Part shown: one piece after another, positions 36,671 to 45,103 of the stretch | Layout: each line of letters starts with the position of its first letter | Numbering within the stretch: the first letter of the stretch is position 1 | DNA from: an uncultured Verrucomicrobiales bacterium | GTDB taxonomy: Bacteria; Verrucomicrobiota; Verrucomicrobiia; Limisphaerales; Palsa-1400 | DNA length: 45,425 nucleotides | Direction of reading: 5' to 3' | Assembly (NCBI GenBank): GCA_903898185.1 | Contig: CAIUEN010000121.1 | Coordinates: forward strand, 1-45,425 | Program-made: the position numbers and the translations under genes | The notes under the pieces: generated by a model | Database searches by the model: none | What the model saw: the letters and a program-made list of their open reading frames with translations, nothing else | What the model was told of the DNA's origin: nothing

Positions 36671-37834
36671 ATGAGCGTTCACTCTCCAAGCGAGCAACAA
36701 GCAAGGTTGTTATGGTTCAGCCTGGCCGCTGTTGCCGTGGCTGTGCTGGTCGGCTTACTCGGAGTTCTGTTTTGGGGAATCGGACGAGTAATCCAAACCC
36801 TGACGCCCGTTTTGCTCCCGCTGGCAGTAGCGGGCATCATCGCCTACTTGCTCGACCCCGTTGTCAGCCTCTTTGTGCGGCTTAGGCAGCCCAGGATGCG
36901 GTCGATCTTCTATGTTTTCGGGCTTGCGTTGCTACTACTGGCAGGACTTGGCGCAACAGTTGTGCCGAGACTGCTTGTCGAAGCTCGCGAAGTGGTGGAC
37001 AAAGCGCCTGAATTTTCCAAAGCGCTCAACCAGAGAGCTGCCACCTTGATGGCCAATTCACCTTGGGCTCGGGGTGTGGCGCGGCAACCCAATCCCGTGG
37101 ACATTTCCGAAAAACCAGCGACCTCGGAGATCATGTCGTGGATTGGCGATCTGTTTCCATCAATTAGTGACTGGTTCATCGCGCAGATCAAGCGCCTGGC
37201 CTCGTGGGTGGGACTGTTGTTGGGATTGTTTCTGGTGCCGGTTTATGTGTTTTACTTTTTGCTCGAACGCGACTCCATTGAACGTAGTTGGCGGGATTAC
37301 CTGCCGATCACCAACGCAAGAATAAAAGAAGAGTCGGTGTTCATCATTTCATCGATCAACGACAGTCTGATCGTCTTTTTTCGCGGGCAAGTGCTGGTAT
37401 CGTGTTGCTCGGGCACACTGCTGACGATCGCGTTCATGAGCATGGGCCTCAATTATGCGCTTTTCCTTGGAGTGGTGGCGGGGATGCTGGGCATCATTCC
37501 CTACCTTGGGGCGGCGATCAGCTTGATTCCGGCTCTGACAGTGGCGGCTGTGCAATTCCAGGACTGGCTGCGTCCGCTGCTGGTGCTCGCCAGTTTTGGC
37601 TTGGTCAACTTGTTCGAGGGCTTGGTTATCTCACCCAAGATCATCGGGGACCGAGTGGGCCTGCATCCACTGACAATCATGATCGCGATGATGCTGGGAA
37701 CAACGCTTCTGGGAGGCCTGTTGGGAGGTCTGCTGGCCATTCCCCTGACGGCGGCACTTCGCACGATGATGCATCGCTACGTATGGGATCAAGCTTGTGG
37801 CCAACCACAGAGGCACAGAGAAAACACTGAATAA
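36671..37834 (+). CDS. AI-2E family transporter (TqsA/YdbJ-type permease)
   Basis: The 387-residue polytopic protein has two N-terminal helix pairs (about 15-60 and 75-100), a central soluble part (about 105-175) and a C-terminal block of helices containing YALFLGVVAGMLGIIPYLGA and GLVISPKIIGDRVGLHPL, the hallmark of PF01594. Members include the AI-2 exporter TqsA, Na+/H+ antiporters and uncharacterised permeases, so the substrate is open. The last residues (CGQPQRHRENTE) are unlike family C-termini and are encoded by a CCACAGAGGCACAGAG sequence that looks like read-through into intergenic DNA. Confidence 0.9.
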   Translation: MSVHSPSEQQARLLWFSLAAVAVAVLVGLLGVLFWGIGRVIQTLTPVLLPLAVAGIIAYLLDPVVSLFVRLRQPRMRSIFYVFGLALLLLAGLGATVVPRLLVEAREVVDKAPEFSKALNQRAATLMANSPWARGVARQPNPVDISEKPATSEIMSWIGDLFPSISDWFIAQIKRLASWVGLLLGLFLVPVYVFYFLLERDSIERSWRDYLPITNARIKEESVFIISSINDSLIVFFRGQVLVSCCSGTLLTIAFMSMGLNYALFLGVVAGMLGIIPYLGAAISLIPALTVAAVQFQDWLRPLLVLASFGLVNLFEGLVISPKIIGDRVGLHPLTIMIAMMLGTTLLGGLLGGLLAIPLTAALRTMMHRYVWDQACGQPQRHRENTE

Positions 37835-37865
37835 TCGAGGGGATATTGTCGTCCTTTTCCAAACT

Positions 37866-38345
37866 TTAGCCTTTTGGCGGCGTATTGAGCATTGCGTTAA
37901 TAATCATCTCCAGTTCCTGGGGATCATACGGCTTTTTCAGGAAGATCGAGCCTTTTGCAAGCGTATAGTCTTGCTCGACCACATCCCGATCAAAGCCACT
38001 GCTATAGATGACCTTAAGATTGGGATCCAAGGCTAGAAGTTTTTCAGCCAGGTCGCAGCCGGTTGTGCCATCGTCGATCACCATATCGGTGACGAGTAAC
38101 TTGATTTCTCCAGGGTGTTCTTTCCAGAAATTCCACGCCTCTGAGCTGGTCGATGCCAGCAAGGCGACGTATCCACGCCTCTTCAGGTGGTGCGCCATCA
38201 ATTCTCGCAACGAAGGTTCATCCTCCAGAATCAGGATTATTGTGCGCTCGTGCTTCAAGATACCCCCTTGGGGCAAGGAAACATCCTTTCGATTTCCATT
38301 AAATTCCATACTGGCCATCAATTGGGATGCCGGATCGCTGTTCAT
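37866..38345 (-). CDS. Single-domain response regulator
   Basis: The 159-residue protein is a receiver domain alone (about 34-155) after a 33-residue unstructured N-terminus. Acidic pocket residues are E41 and D42, the phosphoacceptor is D87 in LLVTDMVIDDG, and the conserved Lys is K138 in FLKKPYD. No output domain or DNA-binding part is present, so it probably acts in a phosphorelay or by protein contact with a partner encoded elsewhere. No histidine kinase is near. The ATG at 38345 is the first in frame; ATGs at residues 10 and 13 are possible. Confidence 0.9.
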   Translation of the reverse strand: MNSDPASQLMASMEFNGNRKDVSLPQGGILKHERTIILILEDEPSLRELMAHHLKRRGYVALLASTSSEAWNFWKEHPGEIKLLVTDMVIDDGTTGCDLAEKLLALDPNLKVIYSSGFDRDVVEQDYTLAKGSIFLKKPYDPQELEMIINAMLNTPPKG

Positions 38346-38411
38346 ATTAAATCAACCATAGCTCAGCAACTGCATCCCCGCAAATAGAGGCTTCCGTGTG
38401 AACTTGAGGAT

Positions 38412-38461
38412 TTGTGGGGCAGACCTCCGCCTGCCGGTTCCCGGAGTCTCTGACTCCGTGG
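38412..38461. repeat. Family C element, intergenic copy
   Basis: 50 bp, matching 32604-32654 apart from a one-base deletion and a few substitutions. The second hairpin is CGGAGTC-tct-GACTCCG against CGGAGCC-tct-GGCTCCG in metH: both sides of the stem changed together. Confidence 0.9.
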
Positions 38462-38525
38462 ACTTGCTCTGAAAGAGGATGACGTCGGAGGGGCGGACGA
38501 CCCGACCCGCGAAAGCTCGGTTGGT

Positions 38526-38568
38526 CAACGACAATTATTCTTCACTATCCCGTTTCTAATTGTCGCTG
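38526..38568. repeat. Hairpin module, copy 2
   Basis: Arms CAACGACAATTA (38526-38537) and TAATTGTCGCTG (38557-38568). The 24 bases at 38550-38573 are the exact reverse complement of 286-309. Directly after it, in the same reading direction, lies the intron reverse transcriptase remnant. Confidence 0.85.
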
Positions 38569-38588
38569 AACAGTTCTATACCCTATAG

Positions 38589-38741
38589 CGGTCGCCGGGC
38601 ATACCGACCATGAAAGATCGGGTATGCCAGATGGCTGCATTGATCATGTTGGAACCGATATTTGATAGTATTCCACACGACAAGCTGATGTCTTGCGTGA
38701 AAATGAGGATCGCAGATCGAAGCGTGCAGCGGCTCATTAAG
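38589..38741 (+). pseudogene. Group II intron reverse transcriptase fragment with internal deletion
   Basis: One open frame reads RSPGIPTMKDRVCQMAALIM, then LEPIF, then DSIPHDKLMSCVKMRIADRS and VQRLIK. Group II intron-encoded (LtrA-type) reverse transcriptases carry these blocks as R-x-x-GIPT-x-(K/R)DR-x-x-Q...LEPIFE and ...YFD-x-IPH-D-(K/R)L...RI-x-D-x-x-x-L-x-L-I. The roughly 50 residues normally lying between them, including the YGFRP block, are missing, so the fragment has an in-frame internal deletion joined at a Phe codon. It starts after a TAG at 38586 and has neither the YADD region nor maturase domain. It cannot be active. Confidence 0.85.
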
Positions 38742-38744
38742 GCA

Positions 38745-39458
38745 TCAAGATCCAGCCAATTGAAGGTATGGAATGACGCGCTTTTCCAGATCGACATTGG
38801 AGAGATTCAACGCCTCCTCGAATGTGATGGCGTTGGCAACGTCGAATTTTCCGGAGACAAGCCGGCGCAGAGTGGCCAAGTGGGCGCCGCAACCGAGTTT
38901 TTGGCCCAGTTCATGGGCCATGGTGCGGACGTAGGTACCCTTGGTGCAGGCGACGCGAAAGCTGCCGTAAGGCTCTTCGTATTGAGTGAATCGGAAAGTG
39001 TAAATGCGGATCAGGCGGGCCTTGCGCTCGACTTCGAGTCCTTTGCGCGCAAGCTTGTAAAGCGGAACCCCTTTTACTTTGACAGCCGAGACCATCGGCG
39101 GCATTTGCATCTGATCACCATGGAACGTCGCTGCAGACTCATTGATTTCATCGAGCGTCATCGGCAGCAAGGGCAGTGAGGAGACCAATTCACCGTCGGC
39201 ATCGTAGGAATCGGTGGTTTCGCCGAACTTGACGGTTCCTTCGTAAACCTTGTCGTCGGACATGAGTTTTTCCGAGAGCTTGGTGCCTCTGCCCAAGACA
39301 ATGATCAAGAGACCTGTGGCATTGGGATCAAGAGTGCCGCAGTGTCCGACTTTTTCGAGTCTGAACGTGCGGCGCAAGGCATCGACAACGTCGTGCGAAG
39401 TAGGGCCGGCTGGTTTGTCGATAAGCAGGGCGCCATCGAGAGGATCGAATTCACGCAT
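38745..39458 (-). CDS. truB: tRNA pseudouridine(55) synthase
   Basis: TruB makes pseudouridine 55 in the T-loop of tRNAs and also acts as a tRNA chaperone. The 237-residue protein has LLIDKPAGPTSHDVV, the catalytic Asp in GHCGTLDPNATGLL and the RVACTKGTYVRTMAHELG motif. It stops at EEALNLSNVDLEKRVIPYLQ and lacks the C-terminal PUA-like domain of the 300-residue enzymes; short forms exist in other bacteria, so this may be normal. The group II intron relic ends 3 bases beyond its stop codon, so truncation by insertion is also possible. Last gene of the nusA operon. Confidence 0.95.
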   Translation of the reverse strand: MREFDPLDGALLIDKPAGPTSHDVVDALRRTFRLEKVGHCGTLDPNATGLLIIVLGRGTKLSEKLMSDDKVYEGTVKFGETTDSYDADGELVSSLPLLPMTLDEINESAATFHGDQMQMPPMVSAVKVKGVPLYKLARKGLEVERKARLIRIYTFRFTQYEEPYGSFRVACTKGTYVRTMAHELGQKLGCGAHLATLRRLVSGKFDVANAITFEEALNLSNVDLEKRVIPYLQLAGS

Positions 39459-39466
39459 GGTGATTG

Positions 39467-40441
39467 CTAAATGGATTTAAGAGCTTTTTTGATGGCGCCG
39501 ACAACGCGACGCTGGACTGAAAGTGGGTGCCCGGCAATGCGCGCCCCGGCGGCAGCACTGTGACCGCCTCCGCCAAACTGGGCGGCGATTTTATTAACAT
39601 CTACTTTATCGGACTTGGAGCGCAGGCTCACCCGGGTCAGATCGGGATCGACCTCCTCGAACACCGCCGCCACGACCACTGGTTCAATGGCACGAATATG
39701 ATCGATCAACCCTTCGGTATCGCTGCGGTTGGCACCAGTGCGGGCAAAATCATTCTTCTTGAGCCAGAAGTAGGCGATCTTGTCATCACAGGTGAGGCGG
39801 AAATGGTTGTAAAGGTGCTTGAGCAACCGGACGCGGGGCAGAGGATAGGACTGGTAAACCTCGTGGCAAACCATTCCAAGGTTGGCGCCCAGTTTGACCA
39901 GTTCGCCAGCCGTATGATAGGTCAACGGTTTGGTGGTCGGATATTGAAACGAACCGGTATCGGTCGAGACGGCGGTAAAAAGACAATCGGCAATCGGAGG
40001 CGTGATCCGCCAGCCGGCAATTTTCAACAGCCTGAAAATCAGCTCCCCAGTGGAAGCTTCGCGACCGGAAATCCAGTTGAGATCCCCGTACCGTGTATTG
40101 CTCTGGTGATGGTCGATGTTGATAAGCGTCTTGCGTTTGGAAGGAAGCGCGGAGCCAAGGCGCTCAAGGGTGGCGCAATCGGTGGCAATGACGCAATCAA
40201 ACTCATGGCCGCGGCGCGGCTTCATCATGATCTTTTCAGGGTCCATGAAAGCGTATTTCTGGGGCATGAGGTCCTCGTTCCAGCAGACGACATTCTTGCC
40301 GTCGTTTTGCAGCGCCATGGCCAGCGCAAGCTGTGAGCCGATGCAATCACCGTCGGGACGAACGTGGCCAACCACACAAATCGACTTGCTCTCGCCGATG
40401 GCGCTGACAATGCGATCAATAATCTTCGGATGCGGTTTCAT
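39467..40441 (-). CDS. nrnA: DHH-family phosphoesterase, NrnA-like oligoribonuclease/pAp phosphatase
   Basis: The 324-residue protein has the DHH metal motifs in order: VVGHVRPDGDCIGS, ATDC, NIDHHQSNTRYG, VSTDTGSF, and the DHHA1 substrate motif GGGGHSAAAG near the C-terminus. NrnA degrades short RNAs and dephosphorylates pAp, and in many bacteria sits between rbfA and truB exactly as here. ATG 40441 is chosen from family N-termini; ATG 40459 would add six residues. Either start lies inside the end of rbfA (26 or 44 bases overlap), implying translational coupling. The stop is 8 bp before the truB start. Confidence 0.93.
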   Translation of the reverse strand: MKPHPKIIDRIVSAIGESKSICVVGHVRPDGDCIGSQLALAMALQNDGKNVVCWNEDLMPQKYAFMDPEKIMMKPRRGHEFDCVIATDCATLERLGSALPSKRKTLINIDHHQSNTRYGDLNWISGREASTGELIFRLLKIAGWRITPPIADCLFTAVSTDTGSFQYPTTKPLTYHTAGELVKLGANLGMVCHEVYQSYPLPRVRLLKHLYNHFRLTCDDKIAYFWLKKNDFARTGANRSDTEGLIDHIRAIEPVVVAAVFEEVDPDLTRVSLRSKSDKVDVNKIAAQFGGGGHSAAAGARIAGHPLSVQRRVVGAIKKALKSI

Positions 40442-40790
40442 TAAGAGGCGATGAAGCATCCAGCTCGTTCAGGAGTTTCAGAACGCGGTTTCCCCGTTCC
40501 ACCGATTTGTCAACAACAAATCGAAGATGCGGCGTATATTTGAGCACGATTCCCTGGCCCACCAACCCTTGAATCCGCTTGCGGTTTTCGGACAGCAATT
40601 CCTGGCCGCGCTTGCGCTGTTCGGCGGTTCCAAGAATGCCGACAAACACGGTGGAATTGTGCAGGTCGCTTGAAATGGTGACATCGGTCACCGTAATCAG
40701 GCCCGCCTGGTCCAACGGAATTTCGCGGCGAATAACCTCGCCAATTTCGCGTTTGAGCAACTCACGAACGCGTTCGAGTCTCAAAGACAT
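40416..40790 (-). CDS. rbfA: Ribosome-binding factor A
   Basis: RbfA is a 30S maturation factor needed for 16S rRNA 5' end processing and cold growth. The 124-residue protein has the KH-like fold with RLERVRELLKREIGEVIRRE, ITVTDVTISSDLHNSTVFVG and LKYTPHLRFVVDKSVERG. I chose ATG 40790 (MSLRLERV); the frame upstream belongs to infB's 3' end. It starts 8 bp after the infB stop and overlaps nrnA, so these genes are cotranscribed. Confidence 0.95.
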   Translation of the reverse strand: MSLRLERVRELLKREIGEVIRREIPLDQAGLITVTDVTISSDLHNSTVFVGILGTAEQRKRGQELLSENRKRIQGLVGQGIVLKYTPHLRFVVDKSVERGNRVLKLLNELDASSPLNETASEDY

Positions 40791-40798
40791 AATATAAT

Positions 40799-43642
40799 CT
40801 ACAGCTTGGAGGCGACCTTTTCTGTGCTGTACGACTCGATCACGTCGCCAATTTGGAACTCGCTGAACCCATCGATGCGAATGCCGCATTCCATGCCAGT
40901 GCGGACTTCGTTGACCTCGTCCTGGAATCGGCGGATGGACTGCACCGCTCCTTCGTAAATCAGACCTTTGCGGCGCAGGATGCGCACCTTGCCCCGGATG
41001 ATGCGTCCGGCGGTGATCATGCAGCCCGCGACGTTTCCGCCCTTGGACAATTCGAATAGTTTGCGCACTTCGGCTGAGCCGAGCACGACTTCCCTGAGGA
41101 TTGGGTCCAAGAGACCCGCCATGGCCTCTTTGACCTGATCAATCAATTCGTAGATGATCGAGTAAAGCTTGACCTGAACCCCTTCCTGCTTGGCAAGATC
41201 CGCCACGCCAACATCGATCCGCGTGTGGAAACCGAGAATGATCGCGCTGGAAGCGGAGGCCAGAAGCACGTCAGACTCGGTGATTGTTCCGACGGCGCTG
41301 TGAATGATTTCGAGCGACACCTTGGTTGAATCGATCTTCTTGAGCGCCTCGACAATCGCTTCGACCGATCCCTGCATATCGCCTTTGACAACGACTTTGA
41401 GCGTCTTGCCCTGAGTGGCATCGAGCGTGGCAAAAAGGGTCTCGAGCGTGACTTTTGCGCGGGATTCCGTCGAATCGGTGCGCGCCTTTTGCTCACGCTG
41501 CTCGCCGAGGGCGCGGGCTGCTTTTTCGTCTTCCAAAACGCTGAATTCCAAGCCAGCTTCGGGCACGCCATTGAGGCCAAGCACCTTGACAGCGACCGAA
41601 GGGCCTGCTTCCTTGAGGCGGTTGCCTTCCTCGCTGATAAGAGCGCGCACCTTGCCCCAATACTGGCCGCAAATGACGACTTCGCCCACGCGCAGGGTGC
41701 CTTTGCGCACCAGCACGGTGGCGGTCGGGCCACCCGGCTGAAGGCCGGATTCGATGACGTTGCCCTTGGCGCGTCGATCGGGGTTGGCTTTCAATTCCAG
41801 CAGATCGGCCTGCAAAAGAATCAGTTCAAGAAGCTTGTCAACGCCTTGCTTGGTCAGTGCCGAAACGTCCGCAAAAATGGTATCACCACCCCAGTCGTCC
41901 GGAACCAGACCCCTTTCCTGAAGCTGCTGGCGAACCTTCATCGGGTTGGCGTTCGGGTGATCAATCTTATTGACGGCAACGATGATTGGCACCTTGGCCG
42001 CCTGGGCGTGGCTTAGAGCCTCAAGGGTCTGGGGCATTACACCGTCATTGGCTGCCACGACGAGAACAACAATATCAGTGACATTCGCGCCTCGTGCGCG
42101 CATGGCGCTGAAAGCGGCATGTCCGGGAGTGTCCAAAAACGTGATCTGCTGAACTTCGCCCTTGCGCTCGGGGTGAGGGAAGGAAATGGTGTAAGCGCCG
42201 ATGTGCTGCGTGATTCCTCCGGCTTCGCCGGCCGCGACATTGGCTTTGCGAATTCCGTCCAGCAGAGTCGTCTTGCCGTGGTCAACGTGGCCCATGATGG
42301 TGACCACGGGAGCGCGGGGCTTCATCTGCTCGATTTTGTCCTCGACATCCAATTCGACTTTTTTGATTGGCGCGTGAACAATTCCGCCACCACGCTCCCG
42401 TTTTTCAACTTCGAAGCGGAAACCGTATTTGGCGCAAATCTTCTTGGCAACCTCCTCCTCAATGGATTGGTTGACATTGGCGAAAACGCCCACTTCCATC
42501 AAATCTGCAATAATCTGGAAAGGCTTGCGCTTGAGCTGTTCAGCCAGATCGCGCACGATGATCGGCGGTTTGACCGAAATGAGCACGCCGGTTGTCGGCG
42601 CCACAAACCGATCCACAGGCTTTGCGGGTTGGGAACCGCCGGATCTGGGCTGTTGTTGCTGTTGGCCGAATCGTTGGCCGGACGTCTGCGTACCAGATCG
42701 CTGGCCAGGCGCTTGCTGTCCCTGCGGTTGGTGACCAAATCGCTGGCCGGACGGCTGTGCGCCAAGTCGCTGGCCAGGTGTCTGCTGTCCCTGAGACTGC
42801 GGAGCGGCTCCACGTTGTGGGCGATTATCTCCGGGACGCTGACCTCGGGTGTCTGTCTGGGGACGACGCTGGTCCTGTTGAAAGTTTCCGCGAACGGGCC
42901 CGCGATTGCCAGGCCCCTGCTGACGAACCGGTTTTGGCGGCAGAACCACAAACCCAACTTTTTCGCCAAGCTTCGCAACGGGAGGGGGCGGCGGTGGCAA
43001 TGGTGCTGTGGGTGACGGCACTGGCATTATTAATTCTGCGGGCGTGGTTTCGACTGGAGTGGGCATGGGAGGCTCAACCAGCGAAGGCACAGGCGCAACA
43101 GGCGCGGAAGCGTCAGTTGAAGGCGCAACTTCAGAAACCTCAGGGGTGACGACCACGGGCACTGTTATCGGAGCGGATGGAAGCGGTATCGCAGGAGGAG
43201 GCTCGGAATGCGCCAACGCTTCAAGCTTAGGTTTGACCGGTGCTGGCGGCGCTGGCGCTTCAATCTCAACAGAAGGCGCAGCAGGCGGTGTATGGATCAC
43301 AGCAGGCGGCGTATGAACAACAGGAGTGGGCTCTGCTACGGGCGTCGGCGCAACATGGGCGACAGGTGGCGGCTCAACATGCGCAACATCCTTGGTGGGC
43401 GTCGGCTCGCCTGCGGTGTCCTGTATTGCGGCGGAAAATGAAGCCGATTCGGGCACAGCGGGTGCGGCGGGCGCATGTTGCGAAACCATTGGGGCAAGGT
43501 GCTGCTCAAGGTACTCCGCAGTGATCTTGTCCAGCGAACTTGAAGGAACTTTGGCGGCAATTCCCAGTTCTGTTGCCTTGGCAAGAACGTCTTTGCTTGG
43601 AATTCCAAATTTCTTTGCTATATCGTATATCCGAACGGGCAT
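40799..43642 (-). CDS. infB: Translation initiation factor IF-2
   Basis: IF2 is the GTPase that brings fMet-tRNA to the 30S subunit and promotes subunit joining. The 947-residue protein has an N-terminal IF2-N helix domain ([20 protein letters not shown]), a long Pro/Ala/Val-rich linker (about 55-235) and a Gln/Arg/Gly-rich linker with repeated (S/P)GQR(F/L/S)G units (about 270-345), a second IF2-N, then the G domain with GHVDHGKTT (about 452), DTPGHAAF and NKID, and C-terminal domains II-IV. The linker is longer than usual and unlike other lineages. It starts 59 bp after nusA. Confidence 0.97.
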   Translation of the reverse strand: MPVRIYDIAKKFGIPSKDVLAKATELGIAAKVPSSSLDKITAEYLEQHLAPMVSQHAPAAPAVPESASFSAAIQDTAGEPTPTKDVAHVEPPPVAHVAPTPVAEPTPVVHTPPAVIHTPPAAPSVEIEAPAPPAPVKPKLEALAHSEPPPAIPLPSAPITVPVVVTPEVSEVAPSTDASAPVAPVPSLVEPPMPTPVETTPAELIMPVPSPTAPLPPPPPPVAKLGEKVGFVVLPPKPVRQQGPGNRGPVRGNFQQDQRRPQTDTRGQRPGDNRPQRGAAPQSQGQQTPGQRLGAQPSGQRFGHQPQGQQAPGQRSGTQTSGQRFGQQQQQPRSGGSQPAKPVDRFVAPTTGVLISVKPPIIVRDLAEQLKRKPFQIIADLMEVGVFANVNQSIEEEVAKKICAKYGFRFEVEKRERGGGIVHAPIKKVELDVEDKIEQMKPRAPVVTIMGHVDHGKTTLLDGIRKANVAAGEAGGITQHIGAYTISFPHPERKGEVQQITFLDTPGHAAFSAMRARGANVTDIVVLVVAANDGVMPQTLEALSHAQAAKVPIIVAVNKIDHPNANPMKVRQQLQERGLVPDDWGGDTIFADVSALTKQGVDKLLELILLQADLLELKANPDRRAKGNVIESGLQPGGPTATVLVRKGTLRVGEVVICGQYWGKVRALISEEGNRLKEAGPSVAVKVLGLNGVPEAGLEFSVLEDEKAARALGEQREQKARTDSTESRAKVTLETLFATLDATQGKTLKVVVKGDMQGSVEAIVEALKKIDSTKVSLEIIHSAVGTITESDVLLASASSAIILGFHTRIDVGVADLAKQEGVQVKLYSIIYELIDQVKEAMAGLLDPILREVVLGSAEVRKLFELSKGGNVAGCMITAGRIIRGKVRILRRKGLIYEGAVQSIRRFQDEVNEVRTGMECGIRIDGFSEFQIGDVIESYSTEKVASKL

Positions 43643-43701
43643 AATTTTTTTGCGCCAAAATGGGTCGGCCTGACCTGAAAAGTCGTGGCCAGCCCTCTTC
43701 C

Positions 43702-44961
43702 CTACTGAACCGTGGCGCGGCGGTCCGCTTCGGCCTTCACAGCCGCCACTATTGCCGGGGCCTGAGCTTTCAAAGGCTCAATCTGCTCTAAATCATCCAG
43801 TTGCGCAGTGAACAGGTCGTCCACGCTCAAAAAGCCGGCATGAACCAAAAGATCAGCCTGCTCGTTTGTCAATCCCGGAATGGCGGCCAGGTTGTGAACG
43901 GCAAGGGCCACCTTCTCCTCAAAGCCAAACGTAACCACTGTTTCGGGCTCAATATCGATCTGCCAGCCTGTCAGTTTGCAGGTCAGTCGCGCATTCTGGC
44001 CGCGCTTGCCAATGGCCAGAGACAACTGGTCTGCAGCAACCTTGAGATGGGCGCGACGGCGGACTTCGTCTGCTTCAAAAAATTTAATCTGCGCCGGTGC
44101 CAGCGCATTGGAAATGTAGGTCTGAGGGTTGGCATCCCACTTGATGATATCAACCTTCTCGTTGTTGAGCTCACGCACGATATTCTTGACCCGTTGGCCG
44201 CGCAAACCGACGCAAGCACCCACCGGATCCACTTTCGAATCGCGCGTGAACACTGCCAATTTTGTGCGGAATCCGGGCTCTCGGGCAACTCCCTTGATTT
44301 CAATGGTGCCGTCGCTGATTTCAGAGACCTCCAAACGGAACAACTTTACTACAAATTGCGGATCGGCGCGAGAGAGGATGATTTCCGGCCCATGTGTGCC
44401 GTTTTCCACCGCTTTGACGTAGCATCGAATCCGTTCGCCGATCTGGTATTCCTCGGTGGGAACGCGTTCACGGTTTGGCAGAATCGCTTCGTATTTTCCA
44501 AGATCCACGGTCACATCGGACCGTTCGAATCGACGCACAACGCCGCTGATAATATCACCCACTCGATCTTTGAATTCGGCAAAAATCAACTGCTTTTCCG
44601 CCCTGCGAATATGCTGCATGAGCGATTGTTTGGCGTATTGGGATGCAATGCGCCCGAAACCGGCCGGAGTGACTTCGACCTCCAATTCATCACCCAAGTT
44701 GGCGTCGGGTTTGATGCGATGGGCGTCGAAAACTGAAATCTGATCATGCTTGGAGAGCACCTTGTCCGAAACGACGAGCTTGGCAAATGCTTTGATATCA
44801 CCATTGCGAATATCAATCGCGCAGCGTAATTCGCGCGCCGGGCCCACAGCCTTCTTGGCAGCCGACACCATGGCTTCTTCAACCGCCCTGACCAAGACAT
44901 CACGGCTGATGCCTTTCTCACGTTCCCAGAATTCCAATACTGCTAAAAAGTCCGCGTTCAT
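43702..44961 (-). CDS. nusA: Transcription termination/antitermination protein NusA
   Basis: NusA binds RNA polymerase and nascent RNA, modulating pausing, termination and antitermination. The 419-residue protein has the N-terminal RNAP-binding domain (1-125), an S1 domain (about 135-200), KH1 and KH2 (about 230-370, with GACVGLRGQRVKNIVREL and AIGKRGQNARL) and a C-terminal helix-hairpin-helix region (IPGLTNEQADLLVHAGFLS, EPLKAQAPAIVAAVK). It begins the operon nusA-infB-rbfA-nrnA-truB. The usual rimP gene ahead of nusA is missing from the 464 bp upstream in the window. A promoter and terminator-like hairpin precede it. Confidence 0.97.
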   Translation of the reverse strand: MNADFLAVLEFWEREKGISRDVLVRAVEEAMVSAAKKAVGPARELRCAIDIRNGDIKAFAKLVVSDKVLSKHDQISVFDAHRIKPDANLGDELEVEVTPAGFGRIASQYAKQSLMQHIRRAEKQLIFAEFKDRVGDIISGVVRRFERSDVTVDLGKYEAILPNRERVPTEEYQIGERIRCYVKAVENGTHGPEIILSRADPQFVVKLFRLEVSEISDGTIEIKGVAREPGFRTKLAVFTRDSKVDPVGACVGLRGQRVKNIVRELNNEKVDIIKWDANPQTYISNALAPAQIKFFEADEVRRRAHLKVAADQLSLAIGKRGQNARLTCKLTGWQIDIEPETVVTFGFEEKVALAVHNLAAIPGLTNEQADLLVHAGFLSVDDLFTAQLDDLEQIEPLKAQAPAIVAAVKAEADRRATVQ

Positions 44962-44998
44962 AGCTGGTCTCTGATCTTAATCCCCTATCGTGGGGAAC

Positions 44999-45030
44999 AA
45001 AAAAGCCGGCAGAATTCATTCTCTCCGACT
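44999..45030 (-). terminator. Terminator-like hairpin in the nusA leader
   Basis: On the minus strand AGTCGGAGA (45022-45030) pairs with TCT-g-CCGGCT (45004-45013) with one G-T pair and one bulge around an 8-nt loop, and is followed by six T residues (44999-45004). A second small stem CCCC-acgata-GGGG (44982-44995) follows. It lies between the predicted promoter and nusA, where it could attenuate transcription. Confidence 0.55.
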
Positions 45031-45075
45031 TTGCGCGCTGGTCATCCAGCAAAACAAGTTGTACGTTTCGGGCAC

Positions 45076-45103
45076 ACAATACCCTTTTTGCCGACAGCGT
45101 CAA
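45076..45103 (-). promoter_or_regulatory. Probable nusA operon promoter
   Basis: On the minus strand TTGACG (45098-45103), a 16-bp spacer and TATTGT (45076-45081). Transcription would start near 45069, giving a leader of about 107 nt that includes the terminator-like hairpin. Confidence 0.55.

Larger units (their letters stand above)
38346..38744. other. Repeat- and relic-filled intergenic region
   Basis: No intact gene. In order it holds a family C element (38412-38461), GC-rich unassigned sequence (38462-38525), the second hairpin module (38526-38568) and a group II intron reverse transcriptase remnant (38589-38741) that ends three bases from the truB stop codon. Confidence 0.8.

Noticed and set aside
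37800-37830. CCACAGAGGCACAGAG sequence at the end of the AI-2E family gene as a repeat
   Set aside because: Only one copy in the window, so I cannot show that it is repeated.
39527-40336. 269-codon open frame antisense to nrnA
   Set aside because: Shadow of a well-supported DHH-family gene.
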